A stretch of DNA of 64,000 bases from Gemmatimonadaceae bacterium (GTDB taxonomy: Bacteria > Gemmatimonadota > Gemmatimonadetes > Gemmatimonadales > Gemmatimonadaceae). Under the pieces are notes generated by a model. That model was not told where the DNA came from. It did not search any database and worked only from the letters and a program-made list of their open reading frames with translations. Position numbers and translations under genes: made by a program. The stretch covers positions 496,001 through 560,000 of the forward strand of contig JADLCY010000001.1 of assembly GCA_020846935.1 (NCBI GenBank), written 5' to 3'. Shown here one piece after another: positions 9,051 through 16,654 of the stretch; position 1 is the stretch's first letter; each line of letters opens with the position of its first letter.

Positions 9051-10160
9051 TCACCGCGCCCCGAGTGTGATGAGGTCCTCGTAGGTGCGGAACGCGCCGC
9101 GGCGCTGGAGCGCGGCGAAGTCGGTGAACCGCTGGAGCAACTGCACGGAGACGTGCCCGCGCACGCCGAGCCGGTGTCCGACGCCGGATCGGTCGAAGAA
9201 ACTCCGGATGATCACCCCGTCCGGGTTCGTCGGGAGGCGCATGACGGTCGCGGCAAACGCCGGAAAGCCGCCGCCGCGCCAGACGTACATTTCCGCATTC
9301 GACGTGTAGAGCGCCGAAATGGCCAGCCCGCGCGCGCGCACATCCCGACCAATGGCGGCGAGCGCGTGTGTGCCCGCGAGGTCACCCACCACGGGCACGA
9401 TCCGGCCCGCCGCGTGCAGGTCACGGACGAACTGCCAGTCCGCCTCCCGAACGAGGTACGAACGCATCGCCCCCGCGAGGTCGCGCTCGAGGATCAATCG
9501 GCGCAGTGTGGGATAGCCGGCGCCGGATCGATTGAACGAGCTGAACCGAAGTTCCAGCCCCTCGCGCATGAACTGCTGGTGGAACCGAAGGATGGTCTCG
9601 CGATCGCGCGCGTCGAGTGGAACGCCGAAGGATTCGACGACGCGCAGCGTCTCGCGGCGCTCGCGCTCGGCCGAGGAAGCGTCGATGGCGGTGCTGTCCA
9701 CCCAGGCGAGGAGGTCGAGGATCGGCCGCTGGCGCCAGGCCTCGAGGTCGGCGGGGACCCGGCGCCCGAGCCAGCGCGCCAGATACTCCACCCGCGTGCG
9801 CGAACGAGCGAAGAGCGCGCGGAACAACAGATGCTGCAGTGCGTTGTCGCGCCGGATGTCCATCATGTACGCCACCTGCGGGCGAATTGCCGCGAGGTAC
9901 GAATAGTTCTGGTCAGGCCCGACGCCAACGTACGCCCCGCCCTTCACCCCCAACTGGTCGAGCCGAGTCATCACGTGCAGGTATGACGTCTCGTTCGAAA
10001 TCAGGTTGTCGGAGTCGAAGTAGCCCCCGGGCTCCGACAGCGCCGCGACGAGCCCGGCAAAAGACGTGTCGACCCTCGTCGCGCCGGACTGCGCGAGCAC
10101 GGGTGAGGCCGCCAGCACCAGCATGGCGGCGGCAGCATGGACGGCGTGACGGTGGCGCAC
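9051..10160 (-). CDS. Exported LIC_10091-type protein, function unknown
   Basis: A 369-residue protein with a signal peptide (MRHRHAVHAAAAMLVLAASP, cleavage near AQS-G). The body starts with FAGLVAALSEPGGYFDSDNL and contains GGAYVGVGPDQNYSYLAA and DIRRDNALQHLLFRALF. I associate these with a conserved family annotated after Leptospira LIC_10091. The GVGPDQN and DIRRDN segments look like a nucleotide- or SAM-binding Rossmann core, but the enzyme activity is not established and export would be unusual for a methyltransferase. It is divergent from the FAD oxidase gene at 10262 (101 bp between starts). Confidence 0.75.
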   Translation of the reverse strand: MRHRHAVHAAAAMLVLAASPVLAQSGATRVDTSFAGLVAALSEPGGYFDSDNLISNETSYLHVMTRLDQLGVKGGAYVGVGPDQNYSYLAAIRPQVAYMMDIRRDNALQHLLFRALFARSRTRVEYLARWLGRRVPADLEAWRQRPILDLLAWVDSTAIDASSAERERRETLRVVESFGVPLDARDRETILRFHQQFMREGLELRFSSFNRSGAGYPTLRRLILERDLAGAMRSYLVREADWQFVRDLHAAGRIVPVVGDLAGTHALAAIGRDVRARGLAISALYTSNAEMYVWRGGGFPAFAATVMRLPTNPDGVIIRSFFDRSGVGHRLGVRGHVSVQLLQRFTDFAALQRRGAFRTYEDLITLGAR

Positions 10161-10261
10161 CAGGGCAAGATGATCGCGCGCGGCATGGAAGGGCAGCCGT
10201 CAGCGTATCCCGCACGAACGACCCACTGGCACGCGCGCCGGCGCGTCCGTTGGTTTCGCGC

Positions 10262-11878
10262 ATGCACTCGCCGCCCCCGGGGTTCCACGGCACGTTTCGA
10301 ACCGACGTCGACGCTCGTGGTGCCTACAGCGAAAGTGCAGGGATCCTCCGTGCGATGCCGCTTGCGGTCGCGGTGCCCGACACGCCGACCGACGTCCAGG
10401 CGCTGGCCCGCTGGGCGTCTCGGGAGCGGGTGCCCCTGATCGCGCGCGGCAGCGGCAGCAGCATGAGCGGCGCCGCGGTGGGACCCGGCGTCATCGTGGA
10501 TACGCACCGGCTGCGCGCCATCGATGCGGTCGATCCCGCGTGGAACCGGCTACGCGTTGGAGCTGCGGTCACGAGATCGCGTGCCGACGACGCCGCACGA
10601 CACCACGGCCTGCGCGTTCCCGTTGACCCGTCGAGCGGAGCGTTCGCAACCATTGGCGGCATGGCCGCCACCAACGCCGCCGGCCCACGCACCATGCGAT
10701 TTGGCGCGATGCGCCGCTGGGTCCACGCGATCGACTGCGTCTTTGCCGATGGATCGGCCGCCAGGGTTTCGCGAGACCGTCCCCCCGTTGGTGGAGCTAC
10801 CCTCGCGCGCTGGGCCGCGGCAGCACCTGATCTTCGCGCACGGTGCGCGCGGCTCGAAGCGCGACACGTGCGCAAGGATTCCTCCGGGTACGGCGTTCAC
10901 GACTTCGCGGTCTCAGGGGATCTGATCGACCTGCTCGTCGGCAGCGAAGGGACGCTCGCGCTTTTCACCGCCGTCGAATTGGACGTGCTCCCGCTGCCCG
11001 TCGCGAGCGCGTCGCTCCTGTGTTCGTGGCCTGATCTGGACCTCGCCGTACGCGGTGCGGCGCTGGCTCGTGAAGCGGGCGCGGTCGCGTGCGAACTGCT
11101 CGATGCGTCGTTCCTCGCGGTCGCCGCACGCGCGCGCGCACTGCCGGTCCCTTCGTCGTCCGAGGCCGTCCTCATCATCGAGTTCGAGGACGCCGAGCCG
11201 GGCTTCGCGACTTCACGGGCCGAAGCGCTGGCCGCAGCGTGTCGCCAGGCCGGCGCGTCCACCACACTGCTGGGCCTCGACCCCGAGTCGGAGGAGGCCC
11301 TCTGGGCGCTGCGGCACGCCGCGAGCCCCATTCTGTCCCGCCTCGATCCGCACATTCGCTCCATGCAGGTCGTCGAGGATGGCTGCGTACCACCGGAGCG
11401 ACTCGCCGACTACGTACGGGGCGTGCGGGCGGCTCTGCAGGCGTGCGCGCTCGAAGGCGTCCTGTTCGGGCATGCTGGCGACGCGCACGTGCATGTCAAC
11501 GCCCTCGTCGACGTCCGCTCCCCCACCTGGAAGGTCAGCGTGCGCGCGCTGTATGATCGCGTCGCTGAACTGACGGCGCGACTCGGTGGCACGATGGCAG
11601 GCGAACACGGGGACGGCCGGCTGCGGTCCCCACTGATGTCGCAGTTCTGGTCCGCGGACGCGATGGCCATCTTTGCCGAGCTCAAGGCGCTGTTCGACCC
11701 GGTCGGGATACTGAATCCCGGAGTGAAGGTGGGTGCGACCACTGACCCCTTCCAGCGCGTGAAGTACGACCCCTCGGACGCCATCGAGTCGCCGCCCGCG
11801 CACCGCGTTCTCGAGGAGGTCGAGGCCACGCGGGCCTACGACACGCTCCGGCTAGAGTTGCTCGATCGATCCGGCTAG
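10262..11878 (+). CDS. GlcD/D-lactate dehydrogenase-type FAD-linked oxidase
   Basis: A 538-residue enzyme with an N-terminal FAD_binding_4 domain (PLIARGSGSSMSGAAVGPG near residues 58-76) and GSEGTLALFTAVELDVLP near 227-244. The C-terminal FAD-oxidase domain holds HAGDAHVHVNALVD near 405 and AGEHGDGRLRSP near 445. Family members oxidise 2-hydroxy acids such as D-lactate or glycolate. The open frame extends 640 bases upstream, but the ATG at 10262 gives family length. No iron-sulfur partner (GlcF) gene is adjacent and the protein has no such C-terminal extension, so the electron acceptor is uncertain. Confidence 0.88.
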   Translation: MHSPPPGFHGTFRTDVDARGAYSESAGILRAMPLAVAVPDTPTDVQALARWASRERVPLIARGSGSSMSGAAVGPGVIVDTHRLRAIDAVDPAWNRLRVGAAVTRSRADDAARHHGLRVPVDPSSGAFATIGGMAATNAAGPRTMRFGAMRRWVHAIDCVFADGSAARVSRDRPPVGGATLARWAAAAPDLRARCARLEARHVRKDSSGYGVHDFAVSGDLIDLLVGSEGTLALFTAVELDVLPLPVASASLLCSWPDLDLAVRGAALAREAGAVACELLDASFLAVAARARALPVPSSSEAVLIIEFEDAEPGFATSRAEALAAACRQAGASTTLLGLDPESEEALWALRHAASPILSRLDPHIRSMQVVEDGCVPPERLADYVRGVRAALQACALEGVLFGHAGDAHVHVNALVDVRSPTWKVSVRALYDRVAELTARLGGTMAGEHGDGRLRSPLMSQFWSADAMAIFAELKALFDPVGILNPGVKVGATTDPFQRVKYDPSDAIESPPAHRVLEEVEATRAYDTLRLELLDRSG

Positions 11879-11935
11879 GTTTTGCCCGCCGGCGCTCCGG
11901 CGTTCGCGTGCTCCACGCCCTCCCTCGACCACGTC

Positions 11936-12685
11936 ATGCTCTTCTACGAGCCTCGCATCACCGTCATTGCTCGCCCGGCCTTCACCGAGCCTGAGCACCT
12001 CCCGGTCGAATGGAAGGGCGACTCGACCTCGGGCGAGCAGCTCGCAGAGTTTGCTGGTCGACTGTGCTACATGAGTCAGCGAAATCCTGCCGGACGCTCG
12101 ACGCGCGAATACCTGTCGAACATCCTGAAACAGGGCCATGGGAGCGTGCTCGAACACGCCACATGGTCCTTGCTCATCGAGGGAGTTTCGCGATCGCTGA
12201 CCCACGAGCTGGTGCGCCATCGCGCCGGGTTTGCCTATTCGCAGCTCAGCCAGCGCTATGTCGACGAGTCGCATGCGGCGTTTGTGGTGCCGCCGGCGAT
12301 CATCGGCGATGCCGCACTGGAGGCACGCTGGAAGGAGCAGGTTGAGTCGGCGCAGGCGGCGTACATCGCGCTGGTGGAGGAGCTGATGGCGCGCTACGCC
12401 TGGGTCGACGACAAGGTCCACCGCCGGAAGATGGCCCGCGAGGCGGCGCGCGGTGTGCTCCCCAACTCCACCGAGACCAAGATCGTCGTGACCGGTAACG
12501 CTCGCGCGTGGCGGACGATGCTCGAGCTGCGCTCGGGCGAGGGCGCCGAGATGGAGATCCGGCGCCTGGCGGTCGCGCTCCTTCGGGTCCTCCAGGCTGA
12601 GGCCGCCGGGCTGTTTGGGGACTTCGAGGTGTACCAGGCCTCGGATCGGCGCGAGGCAGCGAGGGTCGGGCACCACAAGGTCTGA
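11936..12685 (+). CDS. thyX: Flavin-dependent thymidylate synthase ThyX
   Basis: A 249-residue ThyX. The defining motif RHR(x)7S is seen as RHRAGFAYSQLS near residues 95-106, with YVDES following. FAD-binding GHGSVLEHA is near 66-74, and R-rich LRSGEGAEMEIR near the C-terminus matches the dUMP site. It makes dTMP from dUMP using methylene-tetrahydrofolate and NADPH via FAD, with no need for folate reductase recycling. The ATG at 11936 gives the usual start (MLFYEPRITV); an upstream TTG at 11882 in frame is less likely. It lies 57 bp after the FAD oxidase gene. Confidence 0.95.
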   Translation: MLFYEPRITVIARPAFTEPEHLPVEWKGDSTSGEQLAEFAGRLCYMSQRNPAGRSTREYLSNILKQGHGSVLEHATWSLLIEGVSRSLTHELVRHRAGFAYSQLSQRYVDESHAAFVVPPAIIGDAALEARWKEQVESAQAAYIALVEELMARYAWVDDKVHRRKMAREAARGVLPNSTETKIVVTGNARAWRTMLELRSGEGAEMEIRRLAVALLRVLQAEAAGLFGDFEVYQASDRREAARVGHHKV

Positions 12686-12902
12686 GGCGGCGCCGCGTCA
12701 CGGAGCCTCGCCGACGGACCGGAGTCGCCAGCGCCCGGCGTCTCGCTCGCCCGGACCCTGCTGCAACGCAAGCCAAGTCGTTGGTTCTGCGGTGTTTTGG
12801 TTGGACCCACCTAACCCGCACCGATCTCTTCCGGTGGCATGGGGACTGCAGATAACGTCTTGGGGCATCGCATGGTAGCTCGCCCCCAGACTCCCCCAGG
12901 TC

Positions 12903-13865
12903 ATGACCAGGCTCGGCGTTGCGCAGGGACAATTGTCGGACTCGCTGGTGGCACAGCGTGCGGTGATCCCGCGCGCGCTGCGGGTGTTTGGGGAGGTGGA
13001 GGTGCTACCGGTCGAGGCCGGCATGGCCGCGTTGGAGTCGCTTGCGCCCGACATCGTGTACCATGCGGCCCGCGGAGCACGCGAGCGGGAGCAACTCGCC
13101 GCCAACCTCGAAGCTGGCCGCACCCCGTTCACCGGCTGTTCGGCAGCGGCCCACGCCCATGCGGCCTCGCGCGAACACATGAAGGAAGCGCTCGGGGCAC
13201 GACTCATTCCGAGCGCGGCGTTCACGGTGGTGCGCGATGTCTCGCACCTCGAGCCCCTGACGCGCCGCGGCTTTCCGCTGGTCGTATTCCGCGCGACGGA
13301 CGTGTTCGAGGCCACCGATTGCGTGGTGGTGGAGAGCGTCGCCGAGCTGAACCGGGAGATCGAGAATCGGCTCGCGGCGTCATCGGAGGCCGTCTTTGTG
13401 GAGCGCTATCTCCCTGGCGCGGTCTTCGCGTGCACGGTGCTTGGCAACGGAGCGGATCGCGTGGTGCTGCCGCCAGTGTCACTCGCGACCGAGGTTGACC
13501 CCGGGGAGTCGACCCGCGTCTCGCACGTGCCCGAGGGGCTGCGCGAGGGCGTGGAGCGCGTGGTGCTCGAGACCTGCCGAGCGCTCGATCTGCGCGACTT
13601 CGCGCGCGTGGACCTTGCCCTCAGTGAGCGGGGCGTCCCGCACGTGATCTCGGTGGATGCGATCCCCGATCCCACCGGGGGCGCGACGAATCCGGTGCTG
13701 CTGGCGGCGGAGGGTACGGGCCTGGACCAGGTGGAACTCATCCAGCGCGTTCTGCACGCCGCGGCAAAGCGGTCGGGCGTCGCCCTGCCATCGTCACCGA
13801 TGTTCGACGACCTGCGCTACCGGACTCCGCCGCGCGGGTTGCGCATACGCGCCCGCCACGCCTAA
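12903..13865 (+). CDS. D-alanine-D-alanine ligase-like ATP-grasp protein, altered metal site
   Basis: A 320-residue ATP-grasp protein similar in layout to D-Ala-D-Ala ligase. The central region VFVERYLPGAVFACTVLGN matches the ligase strand that normally carries an R-E pair. RDFARVDLAL is followed by VISVDAIPDP, where ligases have E-x-N in the LLEANTSPG-type metal motif; here those positions read S and D. The N-terminal domain is short. This suggests a changed or lost ligase activity, or a different acceptor. It has no murein gene next to it. The gene ends with TAA at 13863. I am sure of the fold, not of the reaction. Confidence 0.7.
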   Translation: MTRLGVAQGQLSDSLVAQRAVIPRALRVFGEVEVLPVEAGMAALESLAPDIVYHAARGAREREQLAANLEAGRTPFTGCSAAAHAHAASREHMKEALGARLIPSAAFTVVRDVSHLEPLTRRGFPLVVFRATDVFEATDCVVVESVAELNREIENRLAASSEAVFVERYLPGAVFACTVLGNGADRVVLPPVSLATEVDPGESTRVSHVPEGLREGVERVVLETCRALDLRDFARVDLALSERGVPHVISVDAIPDPTGGATNPVLLAAEGTGLDQVELIQRVLHAAAKRSGVALPSSPMFDDLRYRTPPRGLRIRARHA

Positions 13866-13945
13866 CGAATCCACTCGTCACGGGCCCCTTGCCGGGGACG
13901 CCGGGACCGTTGATCGTTGCTGCACGCCCCTTCGGGGAGGTTCTC

Positions 13946-14365
13946 GTGGTCTCGCCGCTGGCCAGGTCCGCTCTGACGATCGCCGCAGCCGCCTTGCTCC
14001 TTTCGGGCTGCGCCGGGCGCCAGTCCGGCGCGGCGGTCGCCACCAGCAGCACCGACATCCTGCGAGCCGACGAGATCACGCGCTCCGGCGCTACGGACGC
14101 CTTTACCGCCGTGCGTATGTTGCGCCCGGCCTTCCTGCAATCGCGCGGGCGCACCTCCATCCTCCGAACGGAGAACACCGAGCCCATGGTTTACGTGGAT
14201 GACCGGTTGATCGGGGGTGTCGCTTCGCTCCGCGACATTCCGGCCAACCAGGTGGTTGAGGTGCGGTTCTTCGGCCCGGCCCAGGCGCAAATGCGTTGGG
14301 GTGCGGGGAACTCAGCCGGCGCGATACTGGTACGCACCGGAAGCGCGCAACGGACCCCTCGCTGA
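13946..14365 (+). CDS. Small lipoprotein with TonB-plug-like domain
   Basis: A 139-residue lipoprotein. The GTG at 13946 is chosen because GGGGAGG (13934-13940) lies 5 nt upstream and the frame then opens with a signal peptide and lipobox LLLSGC near residues 17-22. The mature part (DEITRSGATDAFTAVRMLRP ... PMVYVDDRLIGGVASLRDIP ... GAILVRT) follows the order of a TonB-receptor plug domain without any barrel. Such stand-alone plugs are frequent in this type of genome; their job is unknown. The ribosome site lies in a small CCCC-TTC-GGGG hairpin. Confidence 0.78.
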   Translation: MVSPLARSALTIAAAALLLSGCAGRQSGAAVATSSTDILRADEITRSGATDAFTAVRMLRPAFLQSRGRTSILRTENTEPMVYVDDRLIGGVASLRDIPANQVVEVRFFGPAQAQMRWGAGNSAGAILVRTGSAQRTPR

Positions 14366-14403
14366 TCAACATCGTGTCGGTAACCGCAGGACACATCCAG
14401 CCC

Positions 14404-16440
14404 GTGACGATCCGTCGCGGGCTTCTCTCTGTTGGCCTCGGACCCCTGGGAGCGATGCTTGGGATCCTGTTCGCCGCCGCATGTTCGGACGATCCCTCGG
14501 GTCCCGTTCGCAATCCGGGTGGCGCAGCGTCCATGGACGTTGTTCCCGCAACGGTGTGGCTCTCACCGGGGCTCTCGCTCCCGCTCGTGGCGAGCGCCAG
14601 GGACTCCGCTGGCGCGCCGGTCAGTGGCGTCACGTTCAGCTGGCGCAGCGCGGCCAGCACGGTGGCCACGACGTCGGCGATCGGCGTCCTGCAGGGCGTA
14701 GCGAATGGCAGCACGCGCATCACCGCATCGCTCGGATCGCTCTCCGCATCCACTGACGTGGTCGTGCTGCCGGCGGCGCGGGGTCTGCAGTTTGGCACCG
14801 AATTGCGCGGCGTCTCCGATGTCTCGCTCCTTGGTGCGTGGGCCGACGCAAACTCCGGCGAAGCTTTCGCCGCGGGTCAGGCCGGCGTGGTCCTGCACCG
14901 CCGTGGCAGTGCATGGCAACTCGAGCAACTCCCGACCGCGGAGACCCTGGTGGGAATCTGGGGGTCGGCGGCGAACGATGTGTGGGCCGTCGGTTCGGGC
15001 GGGGTGATCTTCCACTACGACGGCGCGTCGTGGCGCGCGGCGGACTCGCCGACACAGCTCACGCTCCTCGACGTTTTCGGGCTCGGGCCGAACGAGGTGT
15101 ACGCCGTCGGCGTACAGGGCACGGTGGCCCGTTGGGACGGCACGCGCTGGTCCCTGCTCACCACCGGCAATGCATGGGAGCTGTGGAGCGTTTGGGGCGC
15201 CTCGAGTACTGACGTCTGGGCGGTCGGCCAGAACGGCGTGATCGTGCATTTCGACGGCGCGAGCTGGTCGGAGCAGCCCACGCCGACTGGTGGCGCACTG
15301 TTCGGTCTGTGGGGCACGGCGGCGAATGACATCTGGGCGGTGGGAGTGAACGGCCTGATCATGCACTATGACGGATCACGCTGGCAGCTGCGTCCTCCAC
15401 CGACCAATCGCAACCTCTTTGCCATCTGGGGCCGTCGCAACGACCTGTACGCGGTTGGCAACACCGGAGCCGTGGTGCACTACAACGGCGCAACATGGCG
15501 TGTCCTCTCGACCACGGCGAGCGGCCAGAACCTGCGAGGCGTGTGGGGCGACAATGCGGGCCGGCTCGTTGCCGCCGGCTGGGACGGCACGGTGATCAGC
15601 GGGGATGCGTCGCCCGCGCGATGGAACACGGAGATCTCCTCGCCGACGTTCACTTCGGTCTGGGGCCCGGGCGATGGGACGCTGTATGCCGGTGGCGGCG
15701 GCGGAACGCTGCTCAGGCGAGCGCCTGGCGCGGTGTGGTCCAACGCAGGCTTGCCGCCATCGCAGCCCATCTACGGCATCCACGGCACGGGCCCGTCGAA
15801 CGTGGTCGCCGTCGGTGACACCGGCACCATCTGGCGCTACAACGGCACAGCATGGAGCGGGGAGACAAGCCCTCGCATCGTCCTGCTGCGTTCGGTCTGG
15901 CTACCGGCGCCCGGCACCGGGTTCATCGTGGGCGATCGAGGGACCATTCTGCAGCAGCAGGGAACGAGCTGGGTCGCCATGAACTCCGGCACCCAGGCCT
16001 TCCTGCGACACGTCTGGGGCACCTCAACGACCGACGTCTATGCGGTCGGCGACTCGGGCCTGGTTCTGCGATACGACGGCGCCCAGTGGCGACCGATGCC
16101 CACGCCAACCAGGGAACTGCTGCGCGGCGTTTGGGGGACCGGCCCCTCCGACATCTTCGTCGTCGGGGAGAAGGGCACCGTCCTGCGCTGGGACGGCAAA
16201 CGCTGGTACGCCATGGCGACCGGCACCGCGAGAGCGTTGCGCTCCGTGTGGGGGTCGAGCCCCGTCGACGTCTACGCCGTGGGCGACTCGGGCACCGTGC
16301 TCCAATTCAACGGCGCGGCCTGGAGTCCGCGACAATCGTCGACCCAGTCCCTCCTGATCCAGGCATGGGGGGAGCCCGGCGAGGGCCGCCTCTTCAGCGT
16401 GGGAACGGTGACGACCGTGGTACGTGGGGAACGACAATAG
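14404..16440 (+). CDS. Lipoprotein with Ig-like domain and 14 WGxxxxDVYAVG repeats
   Basis: A 678-residue lipoprotein from a GTG at 14404. The lipobox is in ILFAAACSDD near residues 21-30. One Big_2-like Ig domain follows (about 40-125). Then come about fourteen repeats of 40-45 residues of the form L-x-x-(V/I)WG-x-x-x-x-(D/N)-V-(W/Y)AVG-x-x-G-x-(V/I)-x-x-(Y/W/F)-(D/N)G-x-x-W, which must fold as one or two beta-propellers. No catalytic residues are seen. Likely a surface binding or adhesive protein. The open frame extends back to 14296 inside the previous gene; the GTG puts the signal peptide at the N-terminus. Confidence 0.82.
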   Translation: MTIRRGLLSVGLGPLGAMLGILFAAACSDDPSGPVRNPGGAASMDVVPATVWLSPGLSLPLVASARDSAGAPVSGVTFSWRSAASTVATTSAIGVLQGVANGSTRITASLGSLSASTDVVVLPAARGLQFGTELRGVSDVSLLGAWADANSGEAFAAGQAGVVLHRRGSAWQLEQLPTAETLVGIWGSAANDVWAVGSGGVIFHYDGASWRAADSPTQLTLLDVFGLGPNEVYAVGVQGTVARWDGTRWSLLTTGNAWELWSVWGASSTDVWAVGQNGVIVHFDGASWSEQPTPTGGALFGLWGTAANDIWAVGVNGLIMHYDGSRWQLRPPPTNRNLFAIWGRRNDLYAVGNTGAVVHYNGATWRVLSTTASGQNLRGVWGDNAGRLVAAGWDGTVISGDASPARWNTEISSPTFTSVWGPGDGTLYAGGGGGTLLRRAPGAVWSNAGLPPSQPIYGIHGTGPSNVVAVGDTGTIWRYNGTAWSGETSPRIVLLRSVWLPAPGTGFIVGDRGTILQQQGTSWVAMNSGTQAFLRHVWGTSTTDVYAVGDSGLVLRYDGAQWRPMPTPTRELLRGVWGTGPSDIFVVGEKGTVLRWDGKRWYAMATGTARALRSVWGSSPVDVYAVGDSGTVLQFNGAAWSPRQSSTQSLLIQAWGEPGEGRLFSVGTVTTVVRGERQ

Positions 16441-16471
16441 CCGGGGAAGAGGTGGACGGATGGCGCATGAA

Positions 16472-16505
16472 GAGGGGCCTCGCGGCGTACTCGGCGAGGC
16501 CCCTC
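16472..16505. terminator. Perfect 12-bp inverted repeat between convergent genes
   Basis: GAGGGGCCTCGC pairs with GCGAGGCCCCTC across a 10-nt loop, 31 bp after the stop of the repeat lipoprotein and in the tail of the convergent EF-G-like gene. No T tract on the + strand, so it may act as a stem barrier or a Rho-assisted bidirectional stop. Confidence 0.55.
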
Positions 16506-16654
16506 AGGTCATCCAACAGTCCGACCGCTCCTGCGTCTGCACAAACCGCATCCTCCGCGCATCCGTTGGTCCGACCACCCGATCCTGGGAGCATCCGACT
16601 CAGGCAGGCATCAGTCGCCCGGTTCTCGCCGCGTTCCCGACCATCCGTGCGAGG

